A stretch of DNA of 39,706 bases from CAADGU01 sp964467705 (lineage in GTDB: Bacteria > Chloroflexota > Anaerolineae > Promineifilales > Promineifilaceae). The notes beneath the pieces are model-generated. The model saw only the letters and a program-made list of their open reading frames with translations, did no database searches and had not been told where the DNA came from. Of this stretch, positions 1 through 6,043 are shown one piece after another; the first letter of the stretch is position 1; each line of letters starts with the position of its first letter. The translations under genes were made by a program, and so were the position numbers. The stretch spans positions 1 to 39,706 of the forward strand of contig CAYXUZ010000044.1 of assembly GCA_964467705.1 (NCBI GenBank), given 5' to 3'.

Positions 1-74
1 AAGATGAAAGCCAGCCCCAGCACCCCCACCACGACTGCGCCAATAATGACCCATTTTTTCTGATTTGCATCCAT
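1..74 (-). CDS. Partial small membrane protein (5' end only)
   Basis: A leftward reading frame starts at an ATG on 72-74 and remains open to the window edge, giving 24 codons. The visible protein starts MDANQKKWVIIGAVVVGVLG: a short polar N-terminus followed by a strongly hydrophobic segment, so a signal anchor or membrane helix. A good Shine-Dalgarno (AGGAGA on the minus strand at 79-84) lies 4 bases upstream of the ATG, which supports the start. It is divergent from the acetyltransferase gene at 288. No family can be assigned from 24 residues. Confidence 0.6.
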   Translation of the reverse strand, partial: MDANQKKWVIIGAVVVGVLGLAFI

Positions 75-287
75 GATTTCTCCTAACAATGCCTCCTGAA
101 AAAGTTTGTTTACTCCTGAAATTGGTTAGTTGTTGCTGCGCGTTATTATCCGCAGGCTGTCCGAATGGGCAACCGGCTCTTAACCGTTTCAAAGGTGGCA
201 GGTAACAAGTGGCAACAGGAGATGACTTGCCGTTGGGAATGACTTACCGTACATTTTGGGAAAATCGAACGATAGGCAGGTGAATAG
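75..287. promoter_or_regulatory. Divergent intergenic region between a membrane protein gene and a GNAT gene
   Basis: This region separates two divergently transcribed genes and so should hold both promoters. Apart from the leftward AGGAGA ribosome site at 79-84 and the rightward AGGTG-type site just before 288, I could not assign promoter boxes with confidence. It contains words (GGTGGCAGGT near 195) that recur in the hairpin at 2820-2876. I see no ORF of interest here. Confidence 0.35.
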
Positions 288-1199
288 ATGAATCAGGACA
301 TTACGTTTCGGCCTGGCGCCATAGATGATTCATATGGGGTGTTCAATATTTTTGAGGAGTCGTTGGCTGACCTTCTGCAACGGCACGGCCACAGTGAGCC
401 GACGAGTTGGGGCAACCCGGAGGAAATGGCGCAGATGTGGGAACGGCGACGGCCGTTGTATGAACACCTGGCCCGCACCGCCGCTCATTTTTGGGTGGCG
501 GAGCAGGATGACCGTATCGTGGCCTTTGCCCGTTCCATTGTGCGCGATGGCTCGTTGGAATTGACGGAGTTTTTTGCCCTGCCCGGCGTGCAGTCCGGCG
601 GCATAGGGCGGGAACTGCTGGCGCGGGTCTTTCCCCATGAAGAGTATGCACAGCGCATGATCATTGCCACGACGGACATTCGGGCACAATCGCGTTATCT
701 GAAGACCGGTGTTTTGCCCCGTTTTCCCATTTACTACTTCTGGCGGCGGCCAGAGGCGCTGCCGTTAGATAGTGATTTGCAGAGTGAACCGATGGCGCCC
801 TCGCCGGAGTTGTGGCAGACGCTGGCACGAATTGACACGGCCGTACTCGGCCACAGCCGCACGGTTGACCATGAATGGCTGGTCACCGACCGGCGGGGGA
901 TGTTGTTTCGGCGGGAAGAACAGGTGGTGGGGTATGGCTACCTGGGGCCGTCGTATGGCCCGGTGGCATTGCTGGATGTGGCTGATTTCCCGGCGGTATT
1001 GGCACTGGCAGAGACGATGGCAGTGGCGGACGGCCGTGAATATATTGGATTTGAGACGCCAATGTGTAATGCAACGGCCGTGAACTATTTTCTGTCACGC
1101 GGCTACCAGATCGAAAGTTTCATCGCCCTGTTTATGAGCAGTCAGCCTCCTGACAAGTTGGAACAATATCTGTTGACCAGCCCCCCGTTTTTTTTGTGA
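288..1199 (+). CDS. Tandem-GNAT N-acetyltransferase family protein (303 aa)
   Basis: Predicted cytoplasmic acetyltransferase of the GNAT superfamily, which transfers an acetyl group from acetyl-CoA to an amine; the acceptor cannot be read from the sequence. The first GNAT domain spans about residues 5-150. It carries the acetyl-CoA pyrophosphate-binding motif A around residues 101-112 (VQSGGIGRELLA), following a beta strand that includes ELTEFF. Residues about 170-295 look like a second, degenerate GNAT domain ending in NATAVNYFLSRGYQ, the usual beta4-alpha4 end of the fold. There is no signal peptide. The ATG has an AGGTG-type ribosome site about 6 bases upstream. The gene converges with the ABC permease gene at 1234, with only 34 bases between them. 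Three octamer copies code for parts of it, for example Thr-Ala-Val at 837. Confidence 0.8.
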   Translation: MNQDITFRPGAIDDSYGVFNIFEESLADLLQRHGHSEPTSWGNPEEMAQMWERRRPLYEHLARTAAHFWVAEQDDRIVAFARSIVRDGSLELTEFFALPGVQSGGIGRELLARVFPHEEYAQRMIIATTDIRAQSRYLKTGVLPRFPIYYFWRRPEALPLDSDLQSEPMAPSPELWQTLARIDTAVLGHSRTVDHEWLVTDRRGMLFRREEQVVGYGYLGPSYGPVALLDVADFPAVLALAETMAVADGREYIGFETPMCNATAVNYFLSRGYQIESFIALFMSSQPPDKLEQYLLTSPPFFL

Positions 1200-1217
1200 T
1201 CGGTTTTCTGCCAAGAG

Positions 1218-1228
1218 ACCTGACAGGT
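1218..1228. terminator. Short palindrome between convergent genes
   Basis: ACCTGACAGGT is a perfect 5-bp inverted repeat around one central base. It lies in the 34-bp gap between two convergent genes. The stem is short and has no T-run, so a terminator role is only a guess from position. Confidence 0.3.
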
Positions 1229-1233
1229 TACAG

Positions 1234-2802
1234 TTATAGCTCTTGCTGCTCAAACACGGCCGTACTCACCACAAATAGCACCACAATCAGCACAACCGTC
1301 ATCACCAGCGCGCCACCGTTGGCAGCGGGCACGGCCGTCTCCAACCCCAACTGCGCCGCCCAGGCGACCAGGCCGCCGGGCATGAGTGGGCCAATGCGCG
1401 GCAGGCTACCCGCCAGCAGCAAAACCACCGCGCCCACAAAAGCAATGCCTGCGCCCGCTACCGTGCTGTCGGCAATGGTACTGCCCAGCAGCGTCACCGC
1501 CGCCAGCGCCAGCAGCCACAGCCAGAGCAGCAGATTACCGAGCAAGAACGGGCCAAAGGCCAGCCCGCCAAATAACACATCGGTGTAATAATACGCCCCC
1601 AGTGCCGCCAGCAGCAGCGCCAGCAAAAAGACCACCCCCTGCCCCACCAGTTTGCTCAACAAAAACGACCAGCGAGTGAGTGGTTTGCTCAGCACCATCA
1701 CGGCCGTGCCCTTTTCCTTCTCGCCCGCCACCGCCCCCATGCCCAACACAATCACCAGGATGAAACCAAACTGGGTGATATTTTCGATATATTGAGCAAT
1801 CGCATCGGCAGTTGTTGGTGTGGGAATGAGGGCAGCGAACTGCTCTGCCCCTTCAATGCTGGTCAGCAGTTGCGGCGTGAATTTTGCCAACAGCGGCGAC
1901 ATGAGGCCAAAGACCAGGAAGATGGCGGCTACCACCAGCACCCGGCGGGTGCGCCATTGCTGCCGTAGTTCTTTGGCTACGGCCGTGCCCAACAACACCA
2001 AATCCGTGCGCGGCGAATTCAGTTGGCGCGGCGGCTGCGGTTCCCGCGGCCAGATGCGCCACAACCAGAGCAGCGCCACCCCTGCCAACAGCACAAAAAT
2101 CGCTTCCATCAGCCACACACTGTCCAGATATTGCGGCAGCAAAACAGCCAGCGTATCAAAAAAGGCGTGGAAGAGGATAGCGACCAGCACGTACATGGGA
2201 TTACGCCGCTTAAACGCCAGCCAGACCAACACGGCCGCGACCACATGCAGGCTGATAGCCGCGCACCGTTCGACAAAGGGGGCAATGCCAATAAGCGGTG
2301 AACCTTGAATCGCCTCTAGTTGCTGACTTACGGCCGTCAGTTGTTCGGCCGATAACCCTAAACTATTCAGGTCAACCCCTTCCAGCGCCAGCAGTGAGGT
2401 CAGCCCGGCGGCGGTCAGCACCGCGCCAAACAACATCGCCTCAATGCCGCCGTGCCCCAGCCCCACCATCACGCCATCGGTGAATTGCTCTGCCCGGTGG
2501 TAGCGGAACAGTATCCAGAAAGCGACCACCCGCGCCAACGTTTCGCACAACGCCGCCGACAGTCCCAGGACAACGGCCGTGCGCCACAAATCCGGCGCGT
2601 CGGGGCCAACCGGGCCAATCAACCCCACATCCGCCAGCCACTCATTCAGCGGCAAATGGTAGACCTGTGAAGCCACAAACGCAGCCATGCCCACACAAAA
2701 CAAAAACCAGGCTACCACAACCCGCCGTCGCAGCCACACTGCCAGCGCCAGCGGCAACGCGATCATGCCAAAAATGGAGAGGGAATAAACGAATAGAGTC
2801 AT
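1234..2802 (-). CDS. Fusion of a YhfC-type intramembrane protease domain and an ABC-2 type permease (522 aa)
   Basis: A polytopic membrane protein that appears to join two families. Residues about 1-250 resemble the YhfC family of putative intramembrane proteases. It has several membrane helices, a GHGGIE motif at 116-121, an ER...H arrangement (E178, R179, H186), and FHAFFD with H212 and D216, the positions where that family carries its presumed catalytic or metal-binding residues. Residues about 265-522 are an ABC-2 permease: a cytoplasmic start (KELRQQWRTRR), a first helix, a long loop, an amphipathic EKEKGTAVMVLSKPLTR segment, and five further helices. The partner ATPase is encoded just upstream in transcription (2882-3808). 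Inference: the permease exports or extrudes a substrate and the protease acts on a membrane or secreted partner. A misread stop between two genes is possible, but no frameshift is visible. Confidence 0.75.
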   Translation of the reverse strand: MTLFVYSLSIFGMIALPLALAVWLRRRVVVAWFLFCVGMAAFVASQVYHLPLNEWLADVGLIGPVGPDAPDLWRTAVVLGLSAALCETLARVVAFWILFRYHRAEQFTDGVMVGLGHGGIEAMLFGAVLTAAGLTSLLALEGVDLNSLGLSAEQLTAVSQQLEAIQGSPLIGIAPFVERCAAISLHVVAAVLVWLAFKRRNPMYVLVAILFHAFFDTLAVLLPQYLDSVWLMEAIFVLLAGVALLWLWRIWPREPQPPRQLNSPRTDLVLLGTAVAKELRQQWRTRRVLVVAAIFLVFGLMSPLLAKFTPQLLTSIEGAEQFAALIPTPTTADAIAQYIENITQFGFILVIVLGMGAVAGEKEKGTAVMVLSKPLTRWSFLLSKLVGQGVVFLLALLLAALGAYYYTDVLFGGLAFGPFLLGNLLLWLWLLALAAVTLLGSTIADSTVAGAGIAFVGAVVLLLAGSLPRIGPLMPGGLVAWAAQLGLETAVPAANGGALVMTVVLIVVLFVVSTAVFEQQEL

Positions 2803-2819
2803 ATTGAAACGGTTGGCAA

Positions 2820-2876
2820 GTTGCAGGTTACAGGTGGCAGGTGATTACTTGCCACCTGCCACCTGTAACCTGCAAC
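2820..2876. repeat. Perfect 23-bp inverted repeat between ABC permease and ABC ATPase genes
   Basis: The arms at 2820-2842 and 2854-2876 are exact reverse complements, with an 11-base loop at 2843-2853. Each arm is itself built of repeated words (GGTTACAGGT, GGTGGCAGGT). The right arm ends 5 bases from the stop codon of the ATPase gene at 2882. In leftward transcription it sits between ATPase and permease, so it could protect or terminate the upstream message. There is no clear T-run. Confidence 0.8.
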
Positions 2877-2881
2877 CATTA

Positions 2882-3808
2882 TCATTCACTTACTGACAGG
2901 AAGATTTCCTCCAACGACGGCCGTACCCATGCATACCGCTCCAACACCACCTCTTGCTGCACCAGGAGAGGTAGCAGCGCGTGTTTGGCGGTGTCCACAT
3001 CATTAACGCGCAGGCGGAGACGGCCGTTTTCGTGGGAGACCTCTATCACCCAGGGCTGTTCGGCCAGCAAAGCCGCCAGTTCCGCCGACCGGCTGGCGTC
3101 CGTTAAATCCAGTTCCACCATATCGGCCGCATACTGGTTGAGCAATTCGTCCCGCGCCGCCACCAGCAGCAGTTCCCCCTGGCGGATAATGGCTACCGTG
3201 TCACAAATGCGCTCCACGTCGCCCAAAATATGGCTGGAAAAAAAGACCGTCACCTGGCCGCGCAAACTCTCGATCAGCTTCAATAGTTCGTACCGCCCGG
3301 CCGGGTCAAGGGCGCTGGTGGGTTCGTCCAGCAGCAGCACCGGCGGGTTGTGCAGCAAGGCCTGGGCCACGCCCAACCGCTGCACCATACCGCCGGAATA
3401 ACCGCGAATCGGCCGTTTGGCCGCGTCCGTCAGCCCGGCCAACGCCAATACTTCCTCGCTGCGCCGCTGCCGGGTGACCTTGTCCATCTGAAACAATTTG
3501 CCCACGTAATCCAGGTAATCACGGGCACTCATCCAGGGGTAGAAGGCGGGGTCTTGGGGTAGATAGCCAAATTGAGCGCGGGCGGCACTGTCGGCCTGGG
3601 TCGTTTCTACTCCGGCAATCCAGGCACGTCCGGTTGACGGCCGTGCCAGCCCCGCCAGCAGCCGCATTGTCGTCGTTTTGCCCGCTCCATTCCGCCCCAA
3701 AAAGCCAAAAATGGAACCGGCAGGCACTTCCAGATTCAGCGGTTTCAGCGCCTCCACTTCCCCATAACGGCGGCTCAAACTTTCGCAGCGAATGGCGATG
3801 TCGTTCAT
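2882..3808 (-). CDS. ABC transporter ATP-binding protein (308 aa)
   Basis: Cytoplasmic ATPase that powers the adjacent ABC-2 permease. It has Walker A (GRNGAGKTTT, about residues 39-48), a Q-loop region (YLPQDPAFYPWMSARDYLDYVGKLF), the signature YSGGMVQRLGVAQALL, Walker B VLLLDEPTSALDP and the H-loop SSHILGDVERI. About 90 further C-terminal residues follow, as in the CcmA/NatA-like exporters of this type. Length is normal. The ATG at 3806-3808 has no strong Shine-Dalgarno. The order PLDc_N protein, ATPase, permease on the leftward strand matches the yxlE-yxlF-yxlG arrangement of Bacillus, which supports reading these three as one transporter cassette. The substrate is unknown. Confidence 0.9.
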   Translation of the reverse strand: MNDIAIRCESLSRRYGEVEALKPLNLEVPAGSIFGFLGRNGAGKTTTMRLLAGLARPSTGRAWIAGVETTQADSAARAQFGYLPQDPAFYPWMSARDYLDYVGKLFQMDKVTRQRRSEEVLALAGLTDAAKRPIRGYSGGMVQRLGVAQALLHNPPVLLLDEPTSALDPAGRYELLKLIESLRGQVTVFFSSHILGDVERICDTVAIIRQGELLLVAARDELLNQYAADMVELDLTDASRSAELAALLAEQPWVIEVSHENGRLRLRVNDVDTAKHALLPLLVQQEVVLERYAWVRPSLEEIFLSVSE

Positions 3809-3820
3809 GATCTAAAAAAG

Positions 3821-3848
3821 GTGATGCGTGATTTTTGTCACGCATCAC
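3821..3848. terminator. 11-bp stem hairpin between PLDc_N gene and ABC ATPase gene
   Basis: Arms GTGATGCGTGA (3821-3831) and TCACGCATCAC (3838-3848) pair perfectly around a 6-base loop. The hairpin starts 2 bases after the stop of the leftward PLDc_N gene. Leftward reading then gives a CTTTTTTAG tract after the stem, so it can act as a rho-independent terminator or attenuator ahead of the ATPase gene. Confidence 0.65.
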
Positions 3849-3850
3849 TT

Positions 3851-4054
3851 CTACTCATCCCGCCCAACCACAAAATAGACGATAGGGCCAATGAAATTGA
3901 AGAAGAGGATGATCAGCACCCACAGCCATTTGGGGCCTTTAGTCTTTTCGCGCCGGATCAGGTCTACCAGCGCAGCAATCATCAACGCCAATTGAATCAA
4001 CAAAATGGGGATCAACAAGGGAATATACGGCCGTATCTGCTCTAACCCATCCAT
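3851..4054 (-). CDS. PLDc_N-type small membrane protein (67 aa), YxlE-like
   Basis: A small two-helix membrane protein. The first hydrophobic helix is at about residues 10-32. A charged loop (DLIRREKTKGPKW) follows, then a second helix ending NFIGPIVYFVVGRDE. That loop-and-tail pattern is the PLDc_N domain (phospholipase D N-terminal-like) found in YxlE of Bacillus, where it modulates a sigma factor/ABC transporter locus. Here it is the first gene of a leftward cassette with an ABC ATPase and an ABC-2 permease, so an accessory or regulatory subunit is likely. The start is firm: an AGGAGG site lies 5 bases before the ATG at 4052-4054. One copy of the octamer (4027-4034) lies near its 5' end. 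Confidence 0.8.
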   Translation of the reverse strand: MDGLEQIRPYIPLLIPILLIQLALMIAALVDLIRREKTKGPKWLWVLIILFFNFIGPIVYFVVGRDE

Positions 4055-4096
4055 AAAAACCTCCTGTAACGTGATCTACGCGCGGCGCGAAAATCA

Positions 4097-4124
4097 CCGC
4101 TCACTGCTAACCGCTCACTGCTAA
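4097..4124. repeat. Two exact tandem 14-bp units overlapping the miaB stop
   Basis: The 14-base unit CCGCTCACTGCTAA occurs at 4097-4110 and again at 4111-4124. The miaB stop codon (4107-4109) and its last codons are made from the unit. Bases 4101-4120 match 18330-18349, the right arm of a large hairpin at the end of the histidine kinase gene, at 19 of 20 positions. This makes it a member of a dispersed gene-end repeat. Confidence 0.8.
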
Positions 4125-5495
4125 CGGAATGGTGTTCGCCAGCATAAAACCGGGCGTGTGCATCTGGGCCTGTTCTACGGCCGTGCCGGACATACTCCAT
4201 GGCCCGGTGTGTTTGATCTGCACGTTGACGAGTTCACCCTGGCGGTCACGGCCGTCGCTGAAAAAGACCAGCTTATTTTGCGGCGTGCGCCCTCGCCAGC
4301 GCCCCTTGTGCAAATCTTCCACCAACACCTCCACCGTCTCACCCAAATGGCGGCGGTTAATCTCGTGTGAGAGCTGCTTTTGCATCTCCTCCAGCAGGTG
4401 GAAGCGGCGGCGTTTTTCCTCGTCCGGCACATCATCTTCCAGGCGGCGGGCGCTGACCGTGCCAGGGCGCGGGCTGTAGCGCGCCAGATGCACCTTGTCC
4501 AACTTCAACTCCGCCAGGATGTCATAGGTTTCCATGAATTGCGCATCCGTCTCGCCCGGAAAACCGACGATAATGTCACAATGCACGGCCGCGTCGGGGA
4601 TAATGTCCCGGATTTTGTATACCAGGTCGCGGTACTGCTCACGGGTATACTCCCGCTTCATGTTCGCCAGCACCTCATTATTGCCCGCCTGAATGGGCAC
4701 TTCAATTTGCGGCATCACCTTGGGCAAATCGCGCACCGCATACAAAATCTTGTCCGTCATGTAATTGGGGTGGCTGGTGAGGAAACGGATACGCTGCAAA
4801 CCATCCACATCGTTAATCACCGTCAACAGGTCTGCCAGATCGGGGCCATCGGGCACATCATAACCGTAGCGGTCTACAATCTGCCCCAGCAGCACCACCT
4901 CTTTCACCCCCTGCGCCACCAACGACCGCACCTCGGCGGCAATCTCGCCTACCGGGCGGCTGCGCTCCTTGCCCCGCTTTTGGGGAATGATGCAGAAGGT
5001 GCAGGCGTGAGAACAGCCGTAAACAATGGAGACGGGCGCAGAGACAAGCTGTCCGCGCTGCTCAGCCGGTAGAATTACCGCTCCATCCATCAGCGCATGG
5101 CGGCGGCTGGTGGCCTCTAAATCCAGCGCCAGCCCTTCATCTTGCTTCAAATGGTTCACCAACGGCAGCCCATCGGTTGCCGGTTCCATGAACACATCCA
5201 CAAAGGGGAAGCGTGCTTCTAGCTGTTCATTGCCGCGCACACCGACCACACAGCCCATGACGGCAATGGTTTTGTCGGGATGTTTTTCTTTGAGCGGCCG
5301 TAGATTGTGCAGCTTGCCATATGCCTTGTCTTCCGACTGCTGGCGCACGGTGCAGGTCTCCAGCACGATCACGTCGGCATCTTCGGCGCGGGGCGTGGCC
5401 GCATAACCGAGCTTTTCCAGTTCGGTGGCCACCCGCCGGGCGTCAGCGTAGTTCATCTGGCAGCCGGTAATCCAAAAGTGATATTTTTTCGTCAT
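4107..5495 (-). CDS. miaB: tRNA-2-methylthio-N6-dimethylallyladenosine synthase MiaB (462 aa)
   Basis: Radical SAM methylthiotransferase that adds the 2-methylthio group to N6-isopentenyladenosine at position 37 of tRNAs. The N-terminal UPF0004 domain has its three cluster cysteines at C12 (GCQMNYAD), C48 (ETCTVRQQSEDKAYGKL) and C82 (VMGCVVG). The radical SAM CxxxCxxC motif is C161-C165-C168 (YGCSHACTFC). A C-terminal TRAM domain follows (about 380-445, VLVEDLHKGRWRGRTPQNKLVFF). Length is typical of MiaB, and the TCTVRQQSEDK pattern favours MiaB over MtaB or RimO. The last codons and the stop lie inside a tandem repeat at 4097-4124. The 63-base leader up to the methyltransferase remnant has no strong ribosome site. 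Confidence 0.93.
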   Translation of the reverse strand: MTKKYHFWITGCQMNYADARRVATELEKLGYAATPRAEDADVIVLETCTVRQQSEDKAYGKLHNLRPLKEKHPDKTIAVMGCVVGVRGNEQLEARFPFVDVFMEPATDGLPLVNHLKQDEGLALDLEATSRRHALMDGAVILPAEQRGQLVSAPVSIVYGCSHACTFCIIPQKRGKERSRPVGEIAAEVRSLVAQGVKEVVLLGQIVDRYGYDVPDGPDLADLLTVINDVDGLQRIRFLTSHPNYMTDKILYAVRDLPKVMPQIEVPIQAGNNEVLANMKREYTREQYRDLVYKIRDIIPDAAVHCDIIVGFPGETDAQFMETYDILAELKLDKVHLARYSPRPGTVSARRLEDDVPDEEKRRRFHLLEEMQKQLSHEINRRHLGETVEVLVEDLHKGRWRGRTPQNKLVFFSDGRDRQGELVNVQIKHTGPWSMSGTAVEQAQMHTPGFMLANTIPLAVSG

Positions 5496-5558
5496 CTGTC
5501 TCTATCAGACCTAATGTACCACCCGGCTCGGTCAGAGACCGGCCGGAGCTTTTAGGGT

Positions 5559-6023
5559 CTATTTCTTACCCACAATCCATAGTTCTTGTAAATGAAAAGT
5601 GATTCTATCCCCGGCAAATTGGGGCGTCAAATAGTCCTGGACGGGCGTAGTCGCCTGCACGAGCAGGGCGCGCAGGCGCAAGCGGTCTGGTGGGGAAAGG
5701 GTTAAGGCCCAATTGTGAAAGGTATGGCTCACGGCCGTGACCCGCACCCCCTCCACCTGAAACCCCTGTTCGTGCAAAACATCCTCCCATTCACACTGGC
5801 TCCACGCCGGTTGCCAGCCGCTCATCTGCAAAAAAGCATTTATATAGCGGCCGGACTGTCGTTGTTGTTCTGCCTTTTTACCACGCAGACGGCTGCCAGG
5901 CACAACCAGGTCCCGCACGGACAGCATGCCACCCGGCTTGAGTTCTGTCACGGCCGTGTGCAACCAACCAGACAAATCGGCCACCGTTTGCGAAGGATAG
6001 TAGTGGGTGAGGCAATCGTACAT
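5559..6023 (-). pseudogene. C-terminal fragment of a class I SAM-dependent methyltransferase (154 aa)
   Basis: The visible protein begins within what looks like the middle of a class I methyltransferase. WLHTAVTELKPGGMLSVRDLVVPG (about residues 20-43) matches the post-motif-II helix and the strand carrying the LKPGG turn. The SAM-binding GxGxG motif I and the preceding strand are missing. There is no ribosome site before the ATG at 6021-6023. The frame upstream runs into the end of the propeller gene (stop at 6044) without methyltransferase-like residues. Most likely the 5' half was lost where the propeller cluster now abuts. Alternatively it is a short protein I do not recognise that uses only the C-terminal fold. 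Confidence 0.55.
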
Positions 6024-6043
6024 GGGGGAGAAAATTTGGGTAA

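Noticed and set aside
4380..5072. Long rightward ORF (230 codons) inside miaB
   Set aside because: It is antisense to a well-supported radical SAM gene, has no domain signature, and its length follows from the GC-rich codon pattern of the true gene.
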